A stretch of DNA of 64,000 nucleotides from the NCBI GenBank assembly GCA_033182465.1, contig CP137324.1, positions 1,426,001-1,490,000 on the forward strand. Reading direction: 5' to 3'. The position numbers and the translations under genes are program-made. This document shows positions 21,846-31,207 of the stretch, in pieces (positions within the stretch are counted from its first letter, which is position 1; every line of letters begins with the position of its first letter). Origin of the DNA: Sanghuangporus weigelae. Taxonomy: Eukaryota; Basidiomycota; Agaricomycetes; Hymenochaetales; Hymenochaetaceae. A model generated the notes under the pieces. That model was not told the DNA's origin, searched no databases, and saw nothing but the letters and a program-made list of their open reading frames with translations.

Positions 21846-22863
21846 ACACAGCATCAAGCTTCCGAAGTACTATGGCAAGCGAAGCGAAGATATTGATCTG
21901 TGGATTAGTCGATGTATCTCGAAGCTGGCACAGCATGGAGTCAAGGATGAGGAGGAGATCGCAAAGAGCCTATTTGCGGCACTAGAAGGCGACAGCTACG
22001 ATTGGTTTGCAGAGAAGAATACCCTAACGTCATTCGATGCCAATGGGAAACTGAAACCAGTACCTGCGATTATCGCTGCAACAAATGGAATGTTCGCATC
22101 ACTCAAGGACATGCTGAACTGGATGAGGATCCGAGCAGGACATCCGATCATTGGAGAACAGGAAGCCCTATTCCAACTACTATGCATCCAGCAGAAAGGA
22201 GCAAGCATTAGGGCGTACAACGACGAATTCCGACGACTCAAAGCACGAGCACCAGACACGATGGATAAGCAGATGCTCAAGTACATCTATGTCAAAGGAC
22301 TAGACATGTGGGTCAAACGACGAGTCGAATCTGTACAACCCGACGCTTTCGAGAAGAACGACCTCGATGCATGGATGGAATGGACAAGCAACCTAGCAAA
22401 CTCTGATGCCAGGCAAAGGCTCATGGGTAGTCAAACATATACCCCAAGATTCAAATCGAATGGACAGTCATCTTTCCGACCACCAGTACAAACAACGAAA
22501 CGAGATCCAGACGCCATGGATGTAGATGCACTCCGAGGCTTGCCGAAGAAGGGAGGCAAATGCTACAACTGTGAAAAGTCAGGACATTACGCAAAGGATT
22601 GCAAGGCACCAAGGAAGCAAAAGGGTTCTTCCTCTAAGCGGCCGAAGAAGACTAATGGTGTAAAACGGAGGACGATGACAACACGAACAATCGATTTCAA
22701 GGAAACATGTCCCGATCCACACTGCCGAAGGCCAGTCCACTACGACCATGTAGCATGGGCTAAAGGCGATGAATCAGCAGGATGGACTTGCAAGCATGAC
22801 GAAGAATACCGAAACAACATTCGCAAATCCCTAGCAAGTAAAGAGCAACAGGGAAAAGATTAA
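21775..22863 (+). CDS. gag: Gag (capsid plus zinc knuckle, 362 aa)
   Basis: A short N-terminal heptad region (KVQALEQQLQTLQTQLSKH) leads into a retrotransposon-gag capsid-like domain (KLPKYYGKRSEDIDLWISRC ... FRRLKARAPDTMDKQML). A nucleocapsid zinc knuckle CYNCEKSGHYAKDC (CX2CX4HX4C, about residues 262-275) is followed by a basic tail and a second Cys/His cluster (CPDPHCRRPVHYDHV). It ends ...QQGKD with TAA at 22861-22863. The heptamer G GGA AAA lies two codons before the stop, in the phase needed for -1 slippage, and the pol frame is open beneath it. Confidence 0.9.
   Translation: MSTTDQKVQALEQQLQTLQTQLSKHSIKLPKYYGKRSEDIDLWISRCISKLAQHGVKDEEEIAKSLFAALEGDSYDWFAEKNTLTSFDANGKLKPVPAIIAATNGMFASLKDMLNWMRIRAGHPIIGEQEALFQLLCIQQKGASIRAYNDEFRRLKARAPDTMDKQMLKYIYVKGLDMWVKRRVESVQPDAFEKNDLDAWMEWTSNLANSDARQRLMGSQTYTPRFKSNGQSSFRPPVQTTKRDPDAMDVDALRGLPKKGGKCYNCEKSGHYAKDCKAPRKQKGSSSKRPKKTNGVKRRTMTTRTIDFKETCPDPHCRRPVHYDHVAWAKGDESAGWTCKHDEEYRNNIRKSLASKEQQGKD
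22851..22857 (+). promoter_or_regulatory. candidate -1 ribosomal frameshift site
   Basis: GGGAAAA in Gag phase reads caG GGA AAA gat, an X XXY YYZ heptamer. Slipping back one base enters the pol frame, which has no stop from here to 27446. A possible downstream stem pairs CATCG (22870-22874) with CGATG (22887-22891). Confidence 0.55.
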
Positions 22864-22967
22864 GACCTCCATCGAACGAGACTGCGCGATGTGAGTGTGA
22901 CAAGGGTGACGAGAAAGGTTTCAACAACCAGTGTTTCAAACCTCCTGGGTTCAACCCCAGTGAAGCG

Positions 22968-25900
22968 ATGTACAATAAGCGATTGCCAATACAAGCATTG
23001 CATCCCCGATTACCTATTCGAGTGAAGGTTGGAACAAAGACCCTAGCAGTCAAAGCGTTAATCGATTCCGGAGCTACATGCAGCACGATACACCCCAACT
23101 TGGTACGACACTACAGCCTATTCAAAAAGAGGCTTGATCACCCTCGACCTTTGAATAATGCGGATGGAAGTCCCAACCAAGGAGGAGCAATCACGCACGA
23201 GGTCTACACATTAATTTTTGATGGACCTAAACCGCAGCCACAAACGTTGGCAGTAGCAACCACAGGACAGGATCAGGTGATCCTAGGAATTGACTATTTG
23301 GCCAAAGTCAATCCCGAAATTGATTGGAAGAATCAAGTATGGAATCGGAATGGTAATTCGATACCATTCGAGCTCAACGTCATACGAGCTACCAAGAAGC
23401 GAAGGCACAGGAAGCGCAAACGGAAACGGCAAACGAAAGGCAAACCTGACAAGACAAGACCTAGGCATAACACGAAGCAACAGGCTCAGGACAGAGACAA
23501 CTATCGACACTCTGGAGCACCAGGAATAATATTTGCGCCAAGGAGAGACAACAACGGACACTCTCACGAAACGAAGCCACAAGCGAAGCCGGAAACCAGA
23601 CCAGCAACACCAAGACTGGAACAGGCAAAACAGACGCCAGAAGTGAAGAGTCCGAGCACGGAAAATATACCAGACTCTGCAACGAAACAGCCACAACAGG
23701 AAACGGCAAACAAGCATCATCGAGATGAGGAGGAAATAAACTACACTCCCAAGCGATGGAAGAAACAGGCACCACAAGGAACGAGTATAGTGCAACGACG
23801 ACCAAGGCACATACCGAGACGGATGATCCCAGCATGGCAATTGTACCAGACATCCGAAGGCGAAACAGAAGAGATAACAGGCAAGCATAGCCTAGACGAA
23901 CAGGAGGAAATAAACGACTCTCCGAAACGTTGGAAGAAACAACCACCACAGAAGATACATCCACTGAGGCAAAACATGCCGGAAGATGAAGAACTCTGGC
24001 CATCACCAGAAGAAAACCCGGGCATGAAGTATAGGATACGACCACGAAAGACACGGTATCCAGAGAAGCCAGTGGCAGGCATTATACGACCGAGAACGGC
24101 ATCGTTAATGCGAGGAGCTAGTCCCACACCGAAGCGTACAAGATGGGCAGACAACGAAAGCGATATCGAGATGCAAGACGAGCAGGAGACAACAGAAGAC
24201 ACTCCTATGCACGATATAGAGCCAGAAGACATTGAAAGTCTTAGGACGACCAACCAACCAGCTACCCTTACCAGAAAGGAAGAGCTCGCTGCAAAGCTAG
24301 AGCTAGACATCAATCGAAATTGGTCACCAAGGCAGCAGAACCAAGTCTCACAGCCTCTGAACAAAGCGAGTTCAGTATCCCAGCAGTATTCTCAACAAAA
24401 GGCAGCTGCAGAAGGACTACTAGGAACACAGAAACGAGATTGGCGAAAACTCCTACCAAAGGAAATAGAAGACTACGCAGATGTCTTTGATCCTGACAAG
24501 TCAAGAAGGTTACCCAAGCATACGAAATGGGATATGGCAATTAACCTCAAAGAAGGAGTACCATTACCGAAACCGAGGCCTATTATCAAGCTCACACGAG
24601 AAGAGCAGGCAGCACTCGATGCTTATGTCAAAGAGTTACTTGACAAAGGATGGATTGAAAAGGTTCAACCACATGAACCATGTCCGGTAGCAGCACCAGT
24701 CTTCTTTGTAGGAAAGAAAGACGGAGGAGCACGAGCAGTAACCGATTACCGAGACATCAACGACACGACAGTATCAGATCCATACCCGATACCGATCATG
24801 AGTGTTCTCCCAGAGAAACTGGAGAAAGGAAAATTCTTCTTTACACTCGACATGCGATCAGGTTACAACAACCTGCGAATCCGAGAAGGAGACGAGTGGA
24901 AGGCAGCATTCCGAGTTGGCAATGCAGTCTACAAGCCAAAGGTCATGATGTTTGGAATGAAGAACTCACCTGCAGTATTCCAACGATTCATGAATGACAA
25001 CTTCGAATATTGGCTCAGGACAGAAGAAGCACTCAACTATTTGGACGACCTTATTGGTCAAGCACAAACTGAAGAGGAACATTGGAAACTCCTCAGGGCA
25101 ATTCTACAGAAATGCCGAGAGCTCGACATCTACCTCAAAATCGAGAAATGTCACTTCCTCCAAACCCAGCTCGACTACTTGGGATTTGTAGTAGGAACGA
25201 AAGGCATCCAGATGGATCCTTATAAGCTCAAAGCTATTCACGAATGGCCAGTGCCAAAGACGAAACGACAAGTTCGAAAGTTCCAAGGATTTTGTAACTT
25301 CTACCGAAGATTCATCAGGAACTATGCCGATACATTCGCACCTATTGGCGACCTTATCAAAAAGGATCGCAAGTTCATATGGGCAGAGGCACAAGACAAA
25401 GCATTCGAAAGTATCAAGAAGGCATTCGAAACGGAAGTCGCATTGGCAATGCCAAAGCCAGACAAATCATACACATTGGAAACCGACGCATCCGATGTAG
25501 CGATTGGTGCAGTCTTACAACAAGAAGACAACCAAGGAGAACTGAGACCTTTAGGTTTCATGTCGAAAACTCTAACGAACACCCAACGAAACTATCCGAC
25601 GCATGACAAAGAGATGCTAGCAATCATGGAAGCACTCAAGCATTGGAGACACCTATTGGAGGGAACCAAAGAACCAGTAACAATCCGAAGCGATCATGCA
25701 AACCTCCGATACTTCATGACAGCTCAGAATCTATCGAGACGTCAAGCGAGATGGGCATTAGAGTTATCACGATATAACTTCAAGATTCTCCATTGGCCAG
25801 GCAAGAAGAACCAAGCTGACGAGCTATCACGACGATCCGACTATATGCCAGAGGACAAGGACAACTTAGGAGTTACCTTATTACCTCCTGATACGATCAA

Positions 25901-27446
25901 GCAACAAACATTGCGACGCACAGAGATCAACGGTCTATACAAGCTAGAAACTGAAATGGTCACTATCTCTGATCCTATTATCCGAACGATCAAGAGGAAC
26001 TACAATACCGAGGAGGCTAAGAAGGAAATTCAGGCGATCAAGCAGAGCAACGGCTACAGTTACAGGAACGGCTTGCACTACGTAACCAATGCATTATATA
26101 TCCCGCCGTCCGCCAACCTACGAGCGTTGCTAATCCGAAGGCGCCATGATCACAAACTTGCAGGCCACCCAGGAGCAGAAAAGACCATAGAGCTTGTAAA
26201 GCGATCATACTATTGGCCGAAGATGGAAGAAATGATCCGAGCATATACCGCAACCTGCGACATATGTCAGCGTGCAAAACCGATTCGACAGTTTCGAAAT
26301 CCGCCGCTCCAACCGTTGGAGGCACCACATCAACCATGGGAAACCATAACCTGTGACCTGATTACCGACTTACCAGTCAGCAATGAAGGCTACAGTGCGA
26401 TACTCGTTATAGTGGACAAACTCACTAAAATGGGGAAGTTCATTCCTTGCCAAGGAATACCCAATGCTAAGCAGTTGGCACGTTTGTTCCGCCAACATGT
26501 CTTCAAATACTACGGGGCCCCTAAACGAGTAATCTCCGACCGAGGTAGCAACTTCACCGCGCAATTCCTCAAGGAGTTCTGCAGACTCATCGATGTCGAT
26601 TGGAAAACTAGTACAGCGTATCATCCACAAACCGATGGTCAAACCGAGCGACTAAATCAAGAGCTTGAACAGTACTTACGCTGCTATGTGTCCTACCGAC
26701 AAACAGATTGGGCAGAGTACATCGATATAGCAGAATTCGCCTACAACAACAGGAAGCACAGTACTACACATCAGTCACCATTCTATACACTGTATGGATG
26801 GCATCCTCACCTGGACGTTGCGGAGACCGGTGATTCAAACGTCCCAGAAGCAATAAATCACCTAGAGGAGCTTCGACAAGTACAGCAAGAAGCCTATAAT
26901 TCGATTAGGCAAGCGAATGAGGCAATGAAGCTTTATGCAGACCTGCATCGAGGCAAACTGCCAGAGTACAAGCCAGGAGACGAAGTGTTACTAGACATGA
27001 GGAATCTCAGTCGATTGGAACCAACGAAGAAACTTGCAATGAAATGGGCAGGGCCTTATAAAGTCGAGAAGGCAGTCGGACAAGTGTCATTCAGATTACG
27101 CTTACCCGAAACCCTTCCGATCCACCCAGTGTTTCATGCGAGTCTTCTCAGGCCTTACAAACGAAAGGAATACCCTGGAAGACCCACTTTGGATGAACCA
27201 CCACCTATTGAAGTGGAGGGAGAAGCAGAGTACGAAGTGGAGACAATTCATAACACAAGACGTCATCGGAGCAAGGTCCAATACCTTATCCAATGGAAAG
27301 GATACCAGGAGCGAACATGGGAGCCACTTGACAACCTCAAGAACTCCTATCAAATGATCGAAGCATTCCATAAAAAGTATCCTCAGGCAATCCAGCCACC
27401 GAACCTTAACCAATGGATCGCCGCACGAAAACGAATGAGGCAATAG
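22968..27446 (+). CDS. pol: Pol: protease, RT, RNase H, integrase, chromodomain
   Basis: 1492 aa from the ATG at 22968; if frameshifted from Gag it gains about 37 residues. Aspartic protease motif LIDSGAT is at residues 31-37. A ~350-residue Lys/Pro/Gln-rich linker follows, with an internal repeat (EEINYTPKRWKKQ near 253 and EEINDSPKRWKKQ near 311). RT shows the catalytic YLDD near 691. RNase H follows (LETDASD...HDKEMLAIMEAL...RSDH). Integrase has an HHCC zinc site (HKLAGHPG...CDICQRAK), then the DDE triad (TCDLITDLP, ISDRGSNF, RLNQELEQ), GPY/F module (KWAGPYKVEKA) and a C-terminal chromodomain (YLIQWKGYQERTWEPLDNL, ~1440). No stops: likely active. Confidence 0.95.
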   Translation: MYNKRLPIQALHPRLPIRVKVGTKTLAVKALIDSGATCSTIHPNLVRHYSLFKKRLDHPRPLNNADGSPNQGGAITHEVYTLIFDGPKPQPQTLAVATTGQDQVILGIDYLAKVNPEIDWKNQVWNRNGNSIPFELNVIRATKKRRHRKRKRKRQTKGKPDKTRPRHNTKQQAQDRDNYRHSGAPGIIFAPRRDNNGHSHETKPQAKPETRPATPRLEQAKQTPEVKSPSTENIPDSATKQPQQETANKHHRDEEEINYTPKRWKKQAPQGTSIVQRRPRHIPRRMIPAWQLYQTSEGETEEITGKHSLDEQEEINDSPKRWKKQPPQKIHPLRQNMPEDEELWPSPEENPGMKYRIRPRKTRYPEKPVAGIIRPRTASLMRGASPTPKRTRWADNESDIEMQDEQETTEDTPMHDIEPEDIESLRTTNQPATLTRKEELAAKLELDINRNWSPRQQNQVSQPLNKASSVSQQYSQQKAAAEGLLGTQKRDWRKLLPKEIEDYADVFDPDKSRRLPKHTKWDMAINLKEGVPLPKPRPIIKLTREEQAALDAYVKELLDKGWIEKVQPHEPCPVAAPVFFVGKKDGGARAVTDYRDINDTTVSDPYPIPIMSVLPEKLEKGKFFFTLDMRSGYNNLRIREGDEWKAAFRVGNAVYKPKVMMFGMKNSPAVFQRFMNDNFEYWLRTEEALNYLDDLIGQAQTEEEHWKLLRAILQKCRELDIYLKIEKCHFLQTQLDYLGFVVGTKGIQMDPYKLKAIHEWPVPKTKRQVRKFQGFCNFYRRFIRNYADTFAPIGDLIKKDRKFIWAEAQDKAFESIKKAFETEVALAMPKPDKSYTLETDASDVAIGAVLQQEDNQGELRPLGFMSKTLTNTQRNYPTHDKEMLAIMEALKHWRHLLEGTKEPVTIRSDHANLRYFMTAQNLSRRQARWALELSRYNFKILHWPGKKNQADELSRRSDYMPEDKDNLGVTLLPPDTIKQQTLRRTEINGLYKLETEMVTISDPIIRTIKRNYNTEEAKKEIQAIKQSNGYSYRNGLHYVTNALYIPPSANLRALLIRRRHDHKLAGHPGAEKTIELVKRSYYWPKMEEMIRAYTATCDICQRAKPIRQFRNPPLQPLEAPHQPWETITCDLITDLPVSNEGYSAILVIVDKLTKMGKFIPCQGIPNAKQLARLFRQHVFKYYGAPKRVISDRGSNFTAQFLKEFCRLIDVDWKTSTAYHPQTDGQTERLNQELEQYLRCYVSYRQTDWAEYIDIAEFAYNNRKHSTTHQSPFYTLYGWHPHLDVAETGDSNVPEAINHLEELRQVQQEAYNSIRQANEAMKLYADLHRGKLPEYKPGDEVLLDMRNLSRLEPTKKLAMKWAGPYKVEKAVGQVSFRLRLPETLPIHPVFHASLLRPYKRKEYPGRPTLDEPPPIEVEGEAEYEVETIHNTRRHRSKVQYLIQWKGYQERTWEPLDNLKNSYQMIEAFHKKYPQAIQPPNLNQWIAARKRMRQ

Positions 27447-27621
27447 TTGCATCACATGCACTCCACCCGATGGAGCCGCTTATGGATCCACAATAGAGAT
27501 GATGAGTAAGGTCCCCAATGACCTTACCAAGCGATGACATCAATGTGGCACACCAAAGCGAGAGCAGAGATAGAAGAATTAGGCAAGACATCGCCGACAT
27601 ACCAACAAGATGGTATAAAAC

Positions 27622-28698
27622 ATGGAGAACTTCGAGCTAAGGAACAACAACTCGAATCTCAACAGCTCTACTTCACTGCAGACGAACTACTACTCAGCTA
27701 TGCCTATCTTCGATGAGCTACATGCATTCTGTCAACCAGAAGATGCACCAGAATGGACATTTGCACTTAGGCCACCGACCGAACGTTATCAATGGCCACA
27801 GCTGTGCAACCGATTCAACGAAGAGAACTACGAAGACGAAATCGTACCCCTATGCCCAGGAAAGTACTTCGACGATCTATTTGACAAGTGGAATGCAGTC
27901 CACCACAACCGAGACGAAATACCCCATCTTATGATGGCGAATCACTCAGACGAGTGGTTATTCAAACTCAGTAACCCTCGAGACGCAGCATTACGCCGAC
28001 TCAATGATGATGCATTTCTAACCTACGCGATCGAACTCGAAACACAAGCATTACATCGAGGCAAGATCGACTTTAGGCACGAAACGACATACAAGAACAT
28101 CATGGGCATCTATCATTCGGCAATTCAAATTTGCGCCTACCGACGAGACATGACTACCGCAATTCTTAACCGAATGATGCGATGGAGTCACTATCATCCG
28201 ATGAGCATCGATGCGATGAAGTACATTATATACATAGCCGACCAGACGGGCTTCTATGCATCCCACACCATGCAGTTCATGACGGTACTCAACATGACGA
28301 AGTATTACGAAGGAACGAGATACCGAACGGTTATTGAAGCGAGGAACTCTACTACGGACGAGGTACCACTCGACAACATCGAGCACCACGTAGTCGAAGG
28401 CAAAGAGGTTAACTACGACCCTCATTACCTTATGGAACTCAACAACCGAGAGGAAGAAGCCAGAGAGAAACTACAGGCTACACGACACCCATTGCTGGAA
28501 GATCTGATGATCTCAGTCTACCAGTACCCGAACGAACTCTACCAGCCGGACGAGATGCTTACTATGTCGGAACAGGAGGACATGTACATACACTCCGACG
28601 ATACAGAGTCAAGTGAAGAAGGTGAAAGCAGGGAACTATATACCCCAGCGAACTCGGCCCAGACTACACCTGAGGCTGAAGAATCCGAAGATTTGTAA
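27622..28698 (+). CDS. chromovirus ORF5 after pol (358 aa, unknown)
   Basis: Open frame 3' of pol with the same codon style as gag and pol. Start may be here or at the Met before PIFDELHAF. The body is rich in aromatic and acidic residues (ALRPPTERYQWPQLCNRFNE, MRWSHYHPMSIDAMKYII) and ends in a Ser/Glu/Asp-rich acidic tail. No signal peptide, membrane span or fusion-peptide-like stretch, so it does not look like an envelope protein. Position matches the env slot. It may be reached by a spliced or internal message. No family recognised. Confidence 0.55.
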   Translation: MENFELRNNNSNLNSSTSLQTNYYSAMPIFDELHAFCQPEDAPEWTFALRPPTERYQWPQLCNRFNEENYEDEIVPLCPGKYFDDLFDKWNAVHHNRDEIPHLMMANHSDEWLFKLSNPRDAALRRLNDDAFLTYAIELETQALHRGKIDFRHETTYKNIMGIYHSAIQICAYRRDMTTAILNRMMRWSHYHPMSIDAMKYIIYIADQTGFYASHTMQFMTVLNMTKYYEGTRYRTVIEARNSTTDEVPLDNIEHHVVEGKEVNYDPHYLMELNNREEEAREKLQATRHPLLEDLMISVYQYPNELYQPDEMLTMSEQEDMYIHSDDTESSEEGESRELYTPANSAQTTPEAEESEDL

Positions 28699-29255
28699 AC
28701 AACTCTTCTTTTATGCAACCCCTTTCCCATGTCGTGACCCGACATGGTCAATTATGCATTTCATTCTTACCTTATGATATTTATGGTCACATCCGACCAA
28801 ATTATGCTTTATGCACCTCTTTATTTCACGCTTATTCGGCCAACCAGCACAAATGAAGCACTATGCAGAAGTGTCAAAGAACCTACAAGGGCCTAGACAT
28901 TTTGTATATTGTTTTATTGTGCCGGCGCCGAATTGGCAGATTATGCCTACCTTTTATTATCCTCTATGCAACGGAGAAGCCAAAAAGGTTACGTGAAGTC
29001 ACTCCCTTGCATTATGCTAGGATGTGCCTTCACGCTGAAAGGCACTCCAATTACACTCTTTCTTCGAAAAACTCCATTTGGGGGTTGAAGAGCCGTAGGT
29101 AAACACCTGGAACTTCACTCCCAAATTGGTATAAAACTTATTCATTAACGACTTAATGATTTTAATGACTTTATAATTTCTTTCTTATCACTTTCAATTG
29201 CGTCATATTCTTTACATGATGCACATTTCATATTCATATCCCTTCCCACCACCCT
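28699..29255. other. chromovirus 3' non-coding region
   Basis: About 560 bp, AT-rich on the sense strand, with no credible sense frame. It lies downstream of the antisense gene that follows and would hold that gene's 3' end. Confidence 0.4.
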
Positions 29256-29571
29256 TTACAAGTCAATGTCTTCCCAGACACCCTTTTCACGACGTTCCTG
29301 CGAAGCAATACCTGCATTTTCGACGACTGGATCGATATCCTCAACGTCATAACCGAGCGCGAGGTGAACTCGAAGCGCAACAGTCGTAACATCGCGCTGG
29401 AACGATTGCATTTCAAAGTCGGCCTCCTAGAGGAAGATTAACGACTTGAAACGGCACAGAGCATGCATCACTTACCTGAGCACGCCTCTTACGCTCCAAA
29501 ATCCAATGATTTATGCCGAAAATCGCGACAATAACGACAAAAACAGTAACAGCAGCGGCGACTTTCGACAT
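29256..29571 (-). CDS. antisense spliced small membrane protein inside chromovirus (88 aa)
   Basis: On minus, exon 1 29571-29476 starts MSKVAAAVTVFVVIVAIFG, one hydrophobic span of ~17 residues near the N-terminus, followed by a basic patch (ERKRRAQ). A canonical 49-nt intron follows (CAG|GTAAGT...CTCTAG|GAG, 29475-29427). Exon 2 29426-29256 adds 56 residues, amphipathic then acidic (VALRVHLALGYDVEDIDPVV ... GVWEDIDL) and a TAA stop. Positive-inside logic predicts a single-pass protein with a cytosolic C-terminus. I know no matching family. An intron on the antisense strand cannot derive from the reverse-transcribed sense genome, so the gene was either captured as DNA or evolved within the element. 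Confidence 0.5.
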
Positions 29572-29682
29572 TTTGGAGCAGAGATGATGATGGTCTGATA
29601 GCAAAAATCAACCATCACTAGGCGACCCTTTATCCGAGCTTTCTCACGGATTAGGATGAACATTTCTCCGAAAGTTCATCTT

Positions 29683-29690
29683 AGGGGGGG
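29683..29690 (+). other. polypurine tract
   Basis: AGGGGGGG just upstream of the 3' LTR, the expected primer for plus-strand DNA synthesis. Five bases (TGTAG) separate it from the part of the LTR shared with the 5' copy. Confidence 0.65.
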
Positions 29691-29695
29691 TGTAG

Positions 29696-31207
29696 TGAAA
29701 GGATCCGCTCAAAATCTCGCATCAGGATCAACGCGATCAACAGATCTACACGATCAGCTTTCCAAACGCGACCGGTAACCAAGCCAGCTATCAAAGGCCC
29801 AAGCAATCGAGCGGCCTAGGCAACAGTAACCCGTTACCACCCGAGCGCTAGAAGCACCGAAGCGGATACGTAATCCCGCTAACAGCTAACACCGCCGACC
29901 GCCTATTACCGCGGACTACCACTCTAACGCCGCCGACCAAGCAACCAGAGCGACCTCGATCAAAAGAAGCGATCAAACTTCTTAGAAGTCCAGAAGCACA
30001 ACTACTAAAGCCTAAACGCTAAAAGGCTAAAGGCTAATAAGGTTTATGGAGACCTCACTGGCATTTCAGCACTGTCAAGTCTGTGCACGAGTTTACATGG
30101 TCCTTTATGAAGTATACTACTTAGTATGCACGGCAACGGTTGGTACGCGTGACTGTCACATCGAAACCGAGCGACACCTTCAGGATACAATGCATTCCAA
30201 TCCACCAAGCCCAATAGTACCCAAGAAACGAGAGGAACTCACGATCACAACTCGGACCCCTCGAACTGCGAACCCGATAACTTGGAGAATGATTGGATGG
30301 TATAGACCGGAGTTGCACACACCATGTCCAGCATCTACGATACAGGCAAACCTTTATTTACCGAGAGATGCGAACCTGGAAACCAAGCAATTACAACTCC
30401 TTATACAACGAAGGATATGGCGCTACATTCGAGATATACGATACGAAGGCAAAGCATGGCTAGTCACCAGAACCCAGCAGAACCCACCAGCAGAGCTTAT
30501 GCAGTTCATGATATGCCTTGGACCATACTCTACACCGACCCGACACCTTAACACTGACGTGCGAGTTATGCTTACCCTCGCTGGACCTCGAGATGAATTC
30601 CGAAGAATCACATACCGAGCAGCCTACATCGCTCCAAGAGCAAAGATGCCACTCAATGACGGCAATGACATCGTTATGGAGTACTGACAGCGGAGCATTC
30701 CATATCGGAGCACCACCTCTATTGTCTCAGTCAGCAACTCCAAAGAATTCTGTCATAGTGGAGACGACCTTACAAAGATTGGAGCAAAGTGGAGCGAAGC
30801 GCAGCAGGATGACAAAGGAACAGATGTAATGGTGGAGGAAAGTGGAGTAAAGTGGAGACAGGATGAGTAAGAAATAGGACGGAAAATGGAATATCTGGGA
30901 GCATAAATAGTTGTAGGATTAGGCCCTCATTTCCCCATCTTTCGATCCTCTTAACACACTGGTGTAAAGCTTGCCCTACAGCGAACTATTACTGTGTGCT
31001 TTGTACTATCACGCCTCTTGGAAATCCCAATCTGCTTTACTATTACCTCGTATCTGAAAGCATCCATAACTCGGACCGCGACTAGGAAGGCTAGTAAGGG
31101 ACCGCGTGGTACAGCCAGACGTGGGTAGATAAGATCACCTCTGCACAACACACCGCTGCTTAGGCAAAAGGATCAAACCGGTGTAACCCCGGGCCTACTC
31201 CCTAACA
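29696..31207 (+). repeat. 3' long terminal repeat
   Basis: Repeats the 5' LTR base for base as far as I checked. The five bases before it (TGTAG, 29691-29695) directly follow the polypurine tract and may belong to the true LTR start, since TGTAG pairs with the CTAACA end as an imperfect short inverted repeat. Confidence 0.9.
30046..30687 (+). CDS. U3-encoded ORF in 3' LTR (213 aa, unknown)
   Basis: Identical frame in the 3' LTR. Here it would be the last frame of the genomic transcript, or the frame of any message started inside the element, which makes this copy the better candidate for expression. Function unknown. Confidence 0.35.
   Translation: METSLAFQHCQVCARVYMVLYEVYYLVCTATVGTRDCHIETERHLQDTMHSNPPSPIVPKKREELTITTRTPRTANPITWRMIGWYRPELHTPCPASTIQANLYLPRDANLETKQLQLLIQRRIWRYIRDIRYEGKAWLVTRTQQNPPAELMQFMICLGPYSTPTRHLNTDVRVMLTLAGPRDEFRRITYRAAYIAPRAKMPLNDGNDIVMEY

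Larger units (their letters stand above)
18900..31207 (+). mobile_element. Ty3/gypsy chromovirus, full length, 12.3 kb
   Basis: Two LTRs (18900-20411 and 29696-31207) separated by exactly 10,796 bp show no differences in any stretch I compared, so insertion is recent. Internal order: primer-binding site, ORF1, ORF2, Gag with zinc knuckle, Pol (protease, reverse transcriptase, RNase H, integrase, chromodomain), a further 358-aa ORF, an antisense spliced gene, polypurine tract, 3' LTR. Integrase after RT plus the chromodomain place it in the chromoviruses. No target duplication is present: flanks are ...AACCGT and GCGCATCC. The 3' LTR is preceded by a G-tract and TGTAG, so the 5' LTR may lack its first five bases (TGTAG). 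Confidence 0.92.

Noticed and set aside
22920-22967. T-arm-like GGGTTCAACCCCAG suggesting a tRNA gene
   Set aside because: No acceptor, D or anticodon arms around it; it lies in the open pol frame upstream of the first Pol AUG.
23283-24364. Long minus-strand frames opposite pol (about 200 codons)
   Set aside because: Antisense shadows of the Lys/Gln-rich linker; Cys/Leu/Ser-biased and without start context or introns.
27622-28698. Envelope protein as the post-pol ORF
   Set aside because: Position fits, but there is no signal peptide, membrane anchor or Cys-rich ectodomain.
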